From Azospirillum tabaci (GTDB lineage Bacteria > Pseudomonadota > Alphaproteobacteria > Azospirillales > Azospirillaceae), in contig NZ_JACCJY010000036.1 in NCBI RefSeq assembly GCF_014596085.1, positions 1 through 64,000 of the forward strand: a stretch of DNA of 64,000 bases, read 5' to 3'. A model generated the notes under the pieces. It saw only the letters and a list, made by a program, of their open reading frames with translations, was not told the DNA's origin and searched no databases. This document shows, in pieces, positions 1 through 7,144 of this stretch (position 1 is its first letter; the number at the start of each line of letters is the position of its first letter). The translations under genes were made by a program, and so were the position numbers.

Positions 1-363
1 GCGGCGGCGCTCGACGAGATCAACGCCACCGTCTCGCAGATGGACGAGATGACCCAGAAGAACGCCGCGCTGGTCGAGGAAACCACCGCCGCGGCGCAGT
101 CGCTTGCCAACCAGGCGACGGACCTGCGCTCGCTGGTCAGCTTCTTCAAGTTGGACGCCGCGGCCTTCGCGGCGGCCCCCGCCGTCCATCATGGCGGGGC
201 ATCCCAGGCTCTGCGGCGCAGCATCGCCCCGACCAAGCCGGCCCCCGCCAAGCCGGTCGCGCGCAAGGCGGCGCCGGCGGCCCGTCCGGCCGCCGCGGGA
301 AAAGCGGCCTCGGCCACCCTGCAGCGCGCTTCCGCCGATGAGGATGACTGGAAGGAGTTCTGA
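1..363 (+). CDS. Methyl-accepting chemotaxis protein, C-terminal end (5' part outside window)
   Basis: The reading frame is open from the first base and ends with TGA at 361-363. The visible 120 residues begin inside the end of the signalling coiled coil (ALDEINATVSQMDEMTQKNA, then LVEETTAAAQSLANQA), the standard closing part of a chemoreceptor cytoplasmic domain that works with CheA and CheW. A low-complexity Ala/Pro/Lys linker of about 60 residues follows, and the protein ends in DEDDWKEF. The last five residues fit the xWxxF pattern of the tether that recruits CheR and CheB in enterobacterial receptors. The sensor and membrane parts lie upstream, so the ligand is unknown. The family call is secure; the tether role is inferred. 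Confidence 0.93.
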   Translation, partial: AAALDEINATVSQMDEMTQKNAALVEETTAAAQSLANQATDLRSLVSFFKLDAAAFAAAPAVHHGGASQALRRSIAPTKPAPAKPVARKAAPAARPAAAGKAASATLQRASADEDDWKEF

Positions 364-464
364 CCGGAGGCGCTAAAAAAGCGTGCGATGGAAAGGGCGG
401 CGCGGACGTTTGTCAGGGTAGGCCATCACACCGGCCTCATTCACCAACCGGGAGTGACGAACCC

Positions 465-827
465 ATGACCGCGCGCCGCCTCATCCCCGTGAGTCTCATG
501 GTGCCTCTGCTCCTCGCCGGAGCCTTGTGGGCGGTGCCGGCGGGTGCCGCCGACACGCCGCCCCCGCCCGGCGCCACACCACCGGTTCCCGGCACGCCCG
601 GCACGCCGGGCGAACAAGCCCGCCAGGGGGTGGAGCTGCTGATGAAGGCCCTGGAGGGGTGGGTGCGGCAGGTGCCGATGTTCGCTCCCCCCGAAGTCAC
701 GCCGGAGGGCGACATCGTCATCCGCCGGCTCGACCGGTCCCGTCCGACACCACGCAATCCGGCACCGGCCGAACCTGCGCCGCCGAAGGCCGAACCCCCG
801 GTGCCGAACGCGCCGACCGACCTTTAG
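465..827 (+). CDS. Small proline-rich exported protein, unknown function
   Basis: This encodes a 120-residue protein with a clear signal peptide (residues 1-29, hydrophobic core around 9-24, likely cleavage after AGAA). A Pro/Gly/Thr-rich stretch (about 30-48) is followed by a short amphipathic segment (about 50-67, GVELLMKALEGWVRQ), a beta-like stretch (EGDIVIRRL) and a second Pro/Ala-rich tail. No cysteine or catalytic motif is visible. GGGAG lies 9-13 bases before the ATG and acts as the ribosome binding site. It stands alone about 100 bases after the chemoreceptor and is convergent with the next gene. I do not recognise the family; it is probably periplasmic or envelope-associated. Confidence 0.6.
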   Translation: MTARRLIPVSLMVPLLLAGALWAVPAGAADTPPPPGATPPVPGTPGTPGEQARQGVELLMKALEGWVRQVPMFAPPEVTPEGDIVIRRLDRSRPTPRNPAPAEPAPPKAEPPVPNAPTDL

Positions 828-907
828 GGCGAAGGCAGAGCCCGATACAGTTTGTCACGCAGCGTGCCGGCGTGGTCGGCAGAGCGCCGTGAACTGCCGG
901 AACAGGC

Positions 908-944
908 TTAACGCTTCCTTAATTCATAGTTAATGGCGGGTTAA
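908..944. promoter_or_regulatory. Array of four phased TTAA half-sites (CtrA-box geometry)
   Basis: TTAA occurs at 908, 919, 930 and 941, exactly 11 bp apart, giving three overlapping TTAA-N7-TTAA units. The last unit, TTAATGGCGGGTTAAC, matches the classical consensus of the alphaproteobacterial response regulator CtrA. TTAA is very rare elsewhere in this GC-rich window, so the phasing is unlikely to be chance. The array lies between two convergent genes, so the target promoter is unclear. Confidence 0.55.
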
Positions 945-1021
945 CGACCTTTTGCGGGCCGAACGGAGGCCGCATGGGCCGTGCTGCGTGACGCCCTGTA
1001 TCGGGCTTCCGGCGTTCCCCG

Positions 1022-1579
1022 TCAGCCGGCGTGCCAGGGACCGCCTGTGCGGGCGAAGCCCTCCACCTGATCGCGCAGTTTCTGGATTTGCGACGGGGTG
1101 AGGGTGAGGCCGAGCCGCGCGGCGAAGGCGGCGGCGAGGGCGCCGCGTGTCGGGCGCTCCCCCCGCTCCGACAGGGCGCGGTACAGCTCGAACGCCGCGG
1201 CGTAGCGCTGCAGGGCCTCCGGACGGCGGCGCAGCTGGGCCGCCTGCGGGGTGGCGGCGGCCTCCAGATGGGCTTCAAGGCGGCGCAGGGCGTCCGCCGC
1301 CGACAGGGCGGGAAGGGGAACGGGCGGTTCCGGTTCCCGCTCGGGCCGGCCGATGGCGGCCTTGGCGCGGTGCCGCCGCTGGCGCAGCCGGTCCTCGTTG
1401 CGCAGCCGCTCCGCATAGGCGGGATCGCTGCGCCGCCGCTCGGTGCGGGAGCGGTTGGCGCGGGCGTTGCGTTCCTCCCGGTCCGCACGGCTCTGCGGAT
1501 CGCTGAGAAGGAAGGCGAGCTCCTCCGCGGTCAGGCGCAGAGAGTCGGTGTCGGTATCAGTGTCGTTTTCGGCAGCCAT
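1022..1579 (-). CDS. Hypothetical basic/charged protein, 185 aa
   Basis: The protein starts with an acidic N-terminus (repeated DT pairs). A very Arg/Glu-rich central part follows (about 30-85, with the run ERNARANRSRTERRRSDPAY), then a Pro-rich hinge and an Ala/Arg-rich helical C-terminal half (about 90-180). There is no signal peptide, membrane segment or catalytic motif. The composition suggests a helical, possibly nucleic-acid-binding cytosolic protein; this is inference only. Other frames here are shorter or overlap the CDF gene, and codon use supports this one. It lies 68 bases downstream of the CDF transporter on the same strand. I do not recognise the family. Confidence 0.5.
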   Translation of the reverse strand: MAAENDTDTDTDSLRLTAEELAFLLSDPQSRADREERNARANRSRTERRRSDPAYAERLRNEDRLRQRRHRAKAAIGRPEREPEPPVPLPALSAADALRRLEAHLEAAATPQAAQLRRRPEALQRYAAAFELYRALSERGERPTRGALAAAFAARLGLTLTPSQIQKLRDQVEGFARTGGPWHAG

Positions 1580-1647
1580 GCCGAAAGCAACGTTTCAGGC
1601 GCCGTGATCGATCCATACCACCAAAGAAGGTCACAGAAGGGGGCGCC

Positions 1648-2649
1648 TCAGGCCGCGTGGTGCATCTCCCGACCGTCCGGGCAGGGGCCGGTTTCCACCT
1701 GGACCGTGGCGTGGCCGATGCCGAAACGCCCGCGCAGGGTCTCGACCAGATCGCGCAGCACCGCATCCCGGTCGGTTCCCGGAGGCACCACGGCGTGCAT
1801 GGTCAGCAGCGGCCGCTCCGCCGTCAGGGACCAGACATGGACGTGATGGATGTCGGTGACCGCCGGCACCGCCTCGTGCAGGGCGCTGCGCAGTTCGTCC
1901 ACGTCGATGCCGACCGGCGTGCCCTCCACCAGGATGTGGGCGCTCTGCCGCACCACCTCCCAGGCGCCGCGCAGGATCAGCAGGGCGACCAGCACCGACA
2001 GGATGGGGTCGATGGGCGTCCAGCCGGTCGCCAGGATGATGCCCGCCGCAACGACCGCCGCCACCGAGCCGAGCAGGTCGCCCAGGACATGCAGGGCGGC
2101 CCCGCGGACGTTCAGGTTCTCCCGGTCGCCGCGGTGGAGGATGTAGAAACCGGCGAGGTTGCCGAGCCCACCCAGCACCGCCACCGCCATCATGGCGCCG
2201 CCCAGGACCGGCTGGGGCTCCATCAGCCGCTCCGCCGCCTCCCACAGGATCCAGGCGGAGAGCAGGAACAGGCTGAGTCCGTTGACGAAGGCGGCGAGGA
2301 CCTGGAGCCGGTGGTAGCCGAAGCTGCGCCGCCGGTCGGACGGGCGCCGCCCCAGCCGGAAGGCCAGCCAAGCCAGCGCCAGCGCCGCTGCGTCGGTCAG
2401 CATGTGCCCGGCGTCGGCCAGCAGGGCGAGCGACCCGGAGAGGACGCCGCCCACCACCTCCACCACCATCAGGGTGGCGGTCATCAGCAGGACCAGCAGG
2501 ATCCGCCGCTCGCTGTCCGCCGTCACCGTCGCGGTGTGGGAATGCCCATGGCCATGCCCGTGCCCATGATCGTGGTCATGACCATCATCATGGTCATGAT
2601 GCTCGTGATCATGGTGATGGGCGCCATGGCCCTGCGGTCCCTGCGTCAC
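1648..2649 (-). CDS. Cation diffusion facilitator (CDF) metal efflux transporter
   Basis: This 333-residue proton-coupled inner-membrane exporter of divalent metals (Zn/Co/Cd type) has a cytosolic N-terminus that is an extreme His/Asp-rich stretch (about residues 9-38) able to buffer metal. Six membrane segments follow. The transport-site motifs are visible: LADAGHMLTDAAAL in TM2 and HVLGDLLGS in TM5 carry the paired HxxxD residues. The C-terminal cytosolic dimerisation domain (about 240-333) has a metallochaperone-like fold with HHVHVWSL. The length is normal for CzcD/ZitB/DmeF relatives. The metal cannot be told from sequence alone. No regulator is adjacent. Confidence 0.92.
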   Translation of the reverse strand: MTQGPQGHGAHHHDHEHHDHDDGHDHDHGHGHGHGHSHTATVTADSERRILLVLLMTATLMVVEVVGGVLSGSLALLADAGHMLTDAAALALAWLAFRLGRRPSDRRRSFGYHRLQVLAAFVNGLSLFLLSAWILWEAAERLMEPQPVLGGAMMAVAVLGGLGNLAGFYILHRGDRENLNVRGAALHVLGDLLGSVAAVVAAGIILATGWTPIDPILSVLVALLILRGAWEVVRQSAHILVEGTPVGIDVDELRSALHEAVPAVTDIHHVHVWSLTAERPLLTMHAVVPPGTDRDAVLRDLVETLRGRFGIGHATVQVETGPCPDGREMHHAA

Positions 2650-2835
2650 TGGCCTGCCCCCTCGCGGTTATGCTTGGAATAGGACGACGGCGTCAGGATA
2701 GGACCGATGCTGCGCCGCCGCCACGGCGTTTCCGGTCACGGCGATTTCGCTGTCCATCGCAACGGCGCCTCGTGCTAGAGAATGCCCCCGACACGAGACG
2801 TCACCCATTTCACAGCAGACGGGACCCGGCCGGCC

Positions 2836-4299
2836 ATGACCCCCAGGCAAGCCCTCCAGCAGCGCCTCGCCGCCCTGGACGCGCATCTCCGCGCGGAAAA
2901 CCCGAACCTTCTCCCGGTCATTCCGACCTTCCGCAATTTCGACCGGGTTCTGGTCCGGCTGGGCCTGCTGGGGCCGCACGAGTCGCTGACGACGCGCATC
3001 CCCTGGTGGCCGATGATCGCGGTGCTGGGCACCTTCTCCGCAGGCAAGTCCACCTTTCTCAACGGCTATCTCGGCGCGCCGCTGCAGAACACCGGCAACC
3101 AAGCGGTGGACGACAAGTTCACGGTGATCTGCCACGGGCCGGAGACCCGGCGGGAGGCACTGCCGGGCACAGCGCTGAACGCCGACCCGCGCTTTCCCTT
3201 CTACCGGATCGCCGACGAGATCGAGAAGGTCGCGGCGGGCGAGGGCAAGCGCATCGACAACTACCTGCAGCTCAAGACGCTGTCCGGCGACCGGGCGCGC
3301 GGCAAGATCTTCATCGACTCGCCGGGCTTCGACGCCGACGACCAGCGCCGCTCGGTCCTGCGGCTGGTCGACCACATCGTCGAGCTGTCCGACCTCGTGC
3401 TGGTCTTCTTCGACGGGCGCCACCCGGAGCCGGGGGCGATGCAGGACACGCTGAAGCACCTGGTGTCGAAGACGGTGGACCGCGCCGACGCGCGCAAGGT
3501 CTGCTACATCCTGAACCAGATCGACACGACGGCGAAGGAAGACAATCTGGAGGCGGTGTTCGGCGCGTGGCAGCGCGCCATCGCCCAGGCCGGGCTGGTG
3601 TCGGGCCGCTTCTACGCGCTCTACGACAGCAAGTCGGCGGTCGCCATCGCCGACGACGCTGTGCGCGCCCGGTACGAGGCGCGGCGCGACTCCGACCTCG
3701 CCGAACTCCAGGTGCGCATCAACGAGGTGGAGGTCGCCCGCGCCTACCGCATCGTCGGCATGATCGACAGCCTCGTGAAGGAGCTGAAGGGCGAGATCGT
3801 CCCGCAGCTTGCCGCGGCGATGAAGCGCTGGCGCAAGCTGGTGCTGATCGGAGACGCGGTGTGGCTGGCCCTGCTGGCCGTGCTGTTCGGCGGGATCGCC
3901 AGCCTCGCCGGCGGCGACACGGTGTCGGCCTTCCTGACCTGGCTGACCCAGTCGCAGCCGGCTTGGGCCGGCGGCCTGCCGGTCGGGGTGCTGGTGGCGC
4001 TGGTGGTGCTGGCCGGCCTGTTCGGCGCCGGTCATTTCTGGCTGCGCTCCTTCATGGCCCGCCGCGTCGCCCGCAGCCTGCCGGAGCGCTACGGCGACGT
4101 GGACCTGAACCTTCAGCAGGGCTTCCTGCGCAACACCCGCTTCTTCCGTTCGATCTTCCGCAAGAAGCCGGTGGGCTGGAGCGGCGGGGCCGAGAAGCGC
4201 ATCTTCTCCATCCGCGAAGCGGTGGCGGAGCATGTCCAGCGCATCAACGACCTGTTCACCGACCCCGCCGGGCGGCGCAACCGCGCTCCGGCGGAGTGA
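2836..4299 (+). CDS. Membrane-anchored dynamin-like GTPase
   Basis: This 487-residue protein has a complete GTPase domain: P-loop GTFSAGKS (65-72), a following Thr switch region, the G3 motif IDSPGF (about 157) and the G4-type NQID (about 235). FSAGKST is characteristic of dynamin/EHD-like GTPases. A helical part follows, then two hydrophobic segments (about 335-360 and 380-405), which would hold it in the inner membrane, and a basic C-terminus. An upstream ATG at 2782 would add 18 unconserved-looking residues. I prefer 2836 because the protein-like sequence begins there and a possible -10 lies near 2775. The likely role is membrane remodelling or protection; the exact role is unknown. Confidence 0.72.
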   Translation: MTPRQALQQRLAALDAHLRAENPNLLPVIPTFRNFDRVLVRLGLLGPHESLTTRIPWWPMIAVLGTFSAGKSTFLNGYLGAPLQNTGNQAVDDKFTVICHGPETRREALPGTALNADPRFPFYRIADEIEKVAAGEGKRIDNYLQLKTLSGDRARGKIFIDSPGFDADDQRRSVLRLVDHIVELSDLVLVFFDGRHPEPGAMQDTLKHLVSKTVDRADARKVCYILNQIDTTAKEDNLEAVFGAWQRAIAQAGLVSGRFYALYDSKSAVAIADDAVRARYEARRDSDLAELQVRINEVEVARAYRIVGMIDSLVKELKGEIVPQLAAAMKRWRKLVLIGDAVWLALLAVLFGGIASLAGGDTVSAFLTWLTQSQPAWAGGLPVGVLVALVVLAGLFGAGHFWLRSFMARRVARSLPERYGDVDLNLQQGFLRNTRFFRSIFRKKPVGWSGGAEKRIFSIREAVAEHVQRINDLFTDPAGRRNRAPAE

Positions 4300-4334
4300 G
4301 CGGGCGCCCGCCGAAGAGGGAAGGTGGCTGGCCC

Positions 4335-4478
4335 GTCTCCGGGCAGCACCTGATTCTCTCCCGTTCGCTGGCGGCGGCGGCGGCGATCCTGGCCGCCTTC
4401 AACGCCGGATTGAAGACGCTGAAGGATGGCGGCGCCATCGAGGAGATCCTGCGCCGCCATCTGTCCGCCGCTCCATGA
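4335..4478 (+). pseudogene. C-terminal remnant of a family 3 amino-acid-type solute-binding protein
   Basis: The frame ending at TGA 4476-4478 reads GQHLILSRSLAAAAAILA, then AFNAGLKTLKDGGAIEEILR and RHLSAAP. The FNAGL-LK-G---IL pattern is the usual last helix of periplasmic SBP_bac_3 proteins. No start codon or upstream domain is present; the stop of the GTPase gene lies just before it. I read it as a leftover of a deleted or rearranged transporter gene. It fills most of the 300-base gap between the GTPase gene and aroQ. The identification rests on a short pattern. Confidence 0.45.
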
Positions 4479-4540
4479 GGCGTTTGCCGTCGAAGGGGGC
4501 AGAACACGCCGAATGGACGTAATGTTTGCGCCATGCGGCA

Positions 4541-4568
4541 TTGCCAGCGCGACGCAAAGTGCTATAAA
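4541..4568 (+). promoter_or_regulatory. Sigma-70-type promoter of aroQ-accB-accC
   Basis: A -35 box TTGCCA (4541-4546) and a -10 box TATAAA (4563-4568) are separated by 16 bases, in an otherwise very GC-rich region. Transcription would begin near 4575, about 30 bases before the GTG start of aroQ. Confidence 0.5.
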
Positions 4569-4603
4569 CGCGCGGACTCGATCTTGGAAAAGGGGCGTGG
4601 CCC

Positions 4604-5053
4604 GTGGCCATCGACGCTTCCGTTCTGGTCCTGAACGGACCGAACCTGAACATGCTGGGCGTGCGCGAACCGCACATTTATGGCTCCATGACGCTCGACG
4701 ACCTGGAAGGCGCGTGCCAGGAACGCGCCGAACAGCTCGGGCTGGCCATCGACTTCCGGCAGTCGAACCACGAGGGCGAACTCGTTTCCTGGATTCAGCA
4801 GGCGCGGACGGAGCATGACGGCATCGTCATCAACGCCGGCGCCTACAGCCACACCTCCGTCGCCATCATGGACGCGCTGATCCTGTCCGAGCTGCCGATC
4901 GTCGAGGTGCATCTCTCCAACATCTACAAGCGTGAGGCCATCCGCCACCACTCGCACATTTCCGCGGTGGCCAAGGGGATGATCTGCGGCTTCGGCCCGC
5001 ACGGGTATCTGCTGGCGCTGGACGCCATGGCGAATATCCTCGAGCGCGACTAA
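4604..5053 (+). CDS. aroQ: Type II 3-dehydroquinate dehydratase
   Basis: The enzyme converts 3-dehydroquinate to 3-dehydroshikimate, step three of the shikimate pathway, in the cytosol as a dodecamer. The 149 residues show the family signature LNGPNLNMLGVREPHIYG (near residues 9-26), the lid Arg and catalytic Tyr region, INAGAYSHTSVAI (about 76-88, including the catalytic His) and EVHLSNIYKREAIRHHS (about 101-117). The start is GTG at 4604, with AAGGGGCG upstream. It is the first gene of an aroQ-accB-accC run, a common alphaproteobacterial order; 23 bases separate it from accB. Confidence 0.96.
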   Translation: MAIDASVLVLNGPNLNMLGVREPHIYGSMTLDDLEGACQERAEQLGLAIDFRQSNHEGELVSWIQQARTEHDGIVINAGAYSHTSVAIMDALILSELPIVEVHLSNIYKREAIRHHSHISAVAKGMICGFGPHGYLLALDAMANILERD

Positions 5054-5076
5054 GGAACACGGGAAAAACGAACACC

Positions 5077-5526
5077 ATGGCAAGCTTCGACATCGATGGC
5101 GATCTGGTCCGCAAGCTCGCGGATCTCCTGCGTGAGACGGGCTTGAGCGAGATCGAGTTTGCCGAGGGCGAGAAGCGGATCCGCGTCACCCGCCCGACGG
5201 CCGCCCAGACGGTGGCCGTGCACGCTCCGGTCGCCGCTCCCGCTCCGGTCGCGGCCCCGGCCGCCGCCCCGGCGGGCAAGCCCGTCAGCCACCCCGGCGC
5301 CGTCACCTCGCCGATGGTCGGCACGGCCTACGCCGCGGCCGAGCCGGGCGGCACGCCCTTCGTGCGCGTCGGCGACACGGTGAAGGCCGGCCAGACCGTC
5401 CTCATCATCGAGGCGATGAAGGTCATGAACCCCATCAAGGCCCCGCGGGGCGGCACGGTTGTCGAGGTCCTGGTCTCCGACAGCCAGCCGGTGGAGTTCG
5501 GCGAAGTCCTTATGATCATCGAGTGA
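5077..5526 (+). CDS. accB: Acetyl-CoA carboxylase biotin carboxyl carrier protein
   Basis: AccB carries carboxybiotin between the biotin carboxylase (AccC) and the carboxyltransferase in the first committed step of fatty acid synthesis. The 149 residues comprise an N-terminal helical dimerisation part (1-35), an Ala/Pro/Val swing linker (about 45-70) and a C-terminal biotinyl domain. The biotin attachment motif EAMKVMN is at 112-118, with Lys115 the modified residue. The Ala-Pro linker is typical of the bacterial type II enzyme. The stop codon touches accC, so the two subunits are probably translationally coupled. Confidence 0.97.
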   Translation: MASFDIDGDLVRKLADLLRETGLSEIEFAEGEKRIRVTRPTAAQTVAVHAPVAAPAPVAAPAAAPAGKPVSHPGAVTSPMVGTAYAAAEPGGTPFVRVGDTVKAGQTVLIIEAMKVMNPIKAPRGGTVVEVLVSDSQPVEFGEVLMIIE

Positions 5527-5546
5527 GCGGGGATCATCCCTTGGCG

Positions 5547-6890
5547 ATGTTCGAGAAGGTCCTGATCGCGAACCGCGGTGAGATTGCTCTGCGCATCCAC
5601 CGCGCCTGCCGCGAAATGGGCATCCAGACCGTGGCGGTGCATTCCACCGCCGATGCCGACGCCATGCACGTCCGCCTCGCGGACGAGAGCGTGTGCATCG
5701 GCCCCGCGTCGGCCCGCGAAAGCTACCTGAACATTCCGGCGATCCTGTCGGCGGCGTCGATCACCGGGGCGGACGCGATCCATCCCGGCATCGGCTTCCT
5801 GTCGGAGAACGCCCAGTTCGCGGAGATGGTGGAGGAGCACGGCTTCACCTTCATCGGCCCGACCGCGGAGCACATCCGCATCATGGGCGACAAGGTCACC
5901 GCGAAGAAGACGGTGATGGAGCAGGGGCTGCCCGTGGTCCCGGGCTCCGACGGCCCGGTGCCGACGCTGGAGGAGGCGGAGAAGATCGGCCGTGAGACCG
6001 GCTATCCGATCCTCATCAAGGCGGCGGCGGGCGGCGGCGGCAAGGGCATGAAGGTCGCCCGCAACCCCGACCAGCTCAAGGAAGCTTACCAGCTCGCCCG
6101 TGGCGAGGCGCGCGCCGCCTTCGGCAACGACGAGGTCTACATCGAGAAGTATCTCGGCAAGCCCCGGCACATCGAGATCCAGCTTCTCGGCGACGAGCAT
6201 GGCAATTGCGTGCATTTCGGCGAGCGCGACTGCTCCGTGCAGCGCCGCCACCAGAAGGTCATCGAGGAAGCCCCGTCGCCGGCCCTGAACGCCGAGCAGC
6301 GCGCCTTCATCGGCGATCTGGCGGCCAAGACGGCGGCGGCCATCGGTTACCGCGGCGTCGGCACGATGGAGTTCCTGTTCGAGGACGGGCAGTTCTACTT
6401 CATCGAGATGAACACCCGCCTGCAGGTCGAGCACACGATCACCGAGATGATCACCGGCATCGATCTGGTGCGCGAGCAGATCCGCGTGGCGACCGGCGCC
6501 CCGCTCGGCTACGGCCAGGCGGACATCCGGTTCCAGGGCCACTCGATCGAGTGCCGCGTGAACGCGGAGCATCCGGAGACCTTCATCCCGTCGCCGGGGA
6601 AGATCGACGGCTACCACGCGCCGGGCGGTCTGGGCGTGCGCGTCGACTCGGCGCTCTACGACGGCTACCGCATCCCGCCGCATTACGACAGCCTGATCGC
6701 CAAGCTGGTCGTCCACGGCACCACCCGCAACGAGTGCCTGATGCGGCTGCGCCGGACGATCGAGGAGTATGTGATCGGCGGCGTCGACACCACGCTGCCC
6801 CTGCACCAGCGCATCATCGCGCAGCAGGCTTTCATCGACGGCAACTACGACATCCATTGGCTCGAACAGCTGATGGGCATGAAGAAGTAA
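5547..6890 (+). CDS. accC: Acetyl-CoA carboxylase, biotin carboxylase subunit
   Basis: This ATP-grasp enzyme carboxylates the biotin on AccB. From the ATG at 5547 the protein has 447 residues and begins MFEKVLIANRGEIALRI, matching the family N-terminus and usual length. A GTG at 5523, overlapping the accB stop, would add eight residues and cannot be excluded. Visible motifs are the glycine-rich ATP loop KAAAGGGGKGMK, the HIEIQLLGD segment, the metal-binding EMNTRLQVEHTITE and the C-terminal VIGGVDTT. A strong terminator follows directly, so the operon ends here. Confidence 0.97.
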   Translation: MFEKVLIANRGEIALRIHRACREMGIQTVAVHSTADADAMHVRLADESVCIGPASARESYLNIPAILSAASITGADAIHPGIGFLSENAQFAEMVEEHGFTFIGPTAEHIRIMGDKVTAKKTVMEQGLPVVPGSDGPVPTLEEAEKIGRETGYPILIKAAAGGGGKGMKVARNPDQLKEAYQLARGEARAAFGNDEVYIEKYLGKPRHIEIQLLGDEHGNCVHFGERDCSVQRRHQKVIEEAPSPALNAEQRAFIGDLAAKTAAAIGYRGVGTMEFLFEDGQFYFIEMNTRLQVEHTITEMITGIDLVREQIRVATGAPLGYGQADIRFQGHSIECRVNAEHPETFIPSPGKIDGYHAPGGLGVRVDSALYDGYRIPPHYDSLIAKLVVHGTTRNECLMRLRRTIEEYVIGGVDTTLPLHQRIIAQQAFIDGNYDIHWLEQLMGMKK

Positions 6891-6908
6891 ACGGCAGAAC
6901 GGTTCAAA

Positions 6909-6950
6909 GAAAAGAGCCCTTCTTCCCGGTGGGGAGGAAGGGCTCTTTTC
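6909..6950 (+). terminator. Rho-independent terminator after accC
   Basis: A 19-bp stem (6909-6927 paired with 6932-6950, one G-T wobble) closes on a 4-base loop, and the descending arm carries TTTT. It begins 19 bases after the accC stop codon. Confidence 0.85.
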
Positions 6951-6959
6951 GTTCGTGTG

Positions 6960-7142
6960 GGTGTCGAATTCTCGGGTGACAAGGTCTTCACGGATTTCAC
7001 GGATCCAGGCACGGATTTCACGGATTTATATACTCGTGCTCAGCGCGTGCCCGTTGGATCGGCGGGGGCTGGGCAAGCCCGAAGAAATCCGTGCCGTCCG
7101 TGCTTAAATCCGCGAAGACCCTGTTGTCATCCAAGAATCCCC
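6960..7142. repeat. Long imperfect inverted repeat built of CACGGATTT units
   Basis: The left arm (about 6962-7027) contains CACGGATTT-type units repeated several times. The right arm (about 7081-7140) is its imperfect reverse complement: GGTCTTC-CGGATTT and the adjoining TGACAA block occur in both. About 55 bases separate the arms. The block is less GC-rich than its surroundings and holds no gene. It resembles a REP/BIME or MITE-like element; the family is not identified. Confidence 0.6.
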
Positions 7143-7144
7143 CG

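Noticed and set aside
908..944. TTAA array as a chromosomal replication origin
   Set aside because: No DnaA boxes, AT-rich unwinding region or origin-type neighbours (hemE, dnaA, parAB) were seen.
1031..1846. Plus-strand frame overlapping the 185-aa gene and CDF gene
   Set aside because: It overlaps the well-supported CDF gene and is compositionally odd; the minus-strand frame 1022-1579 is preferred.
2670..4478. Long plus-strand frame reaching from 2670 through 4478
   Set aside because: Most of it is the wrong frame of the GTPase gene; only its last 48 codons look like a real protein remnant.
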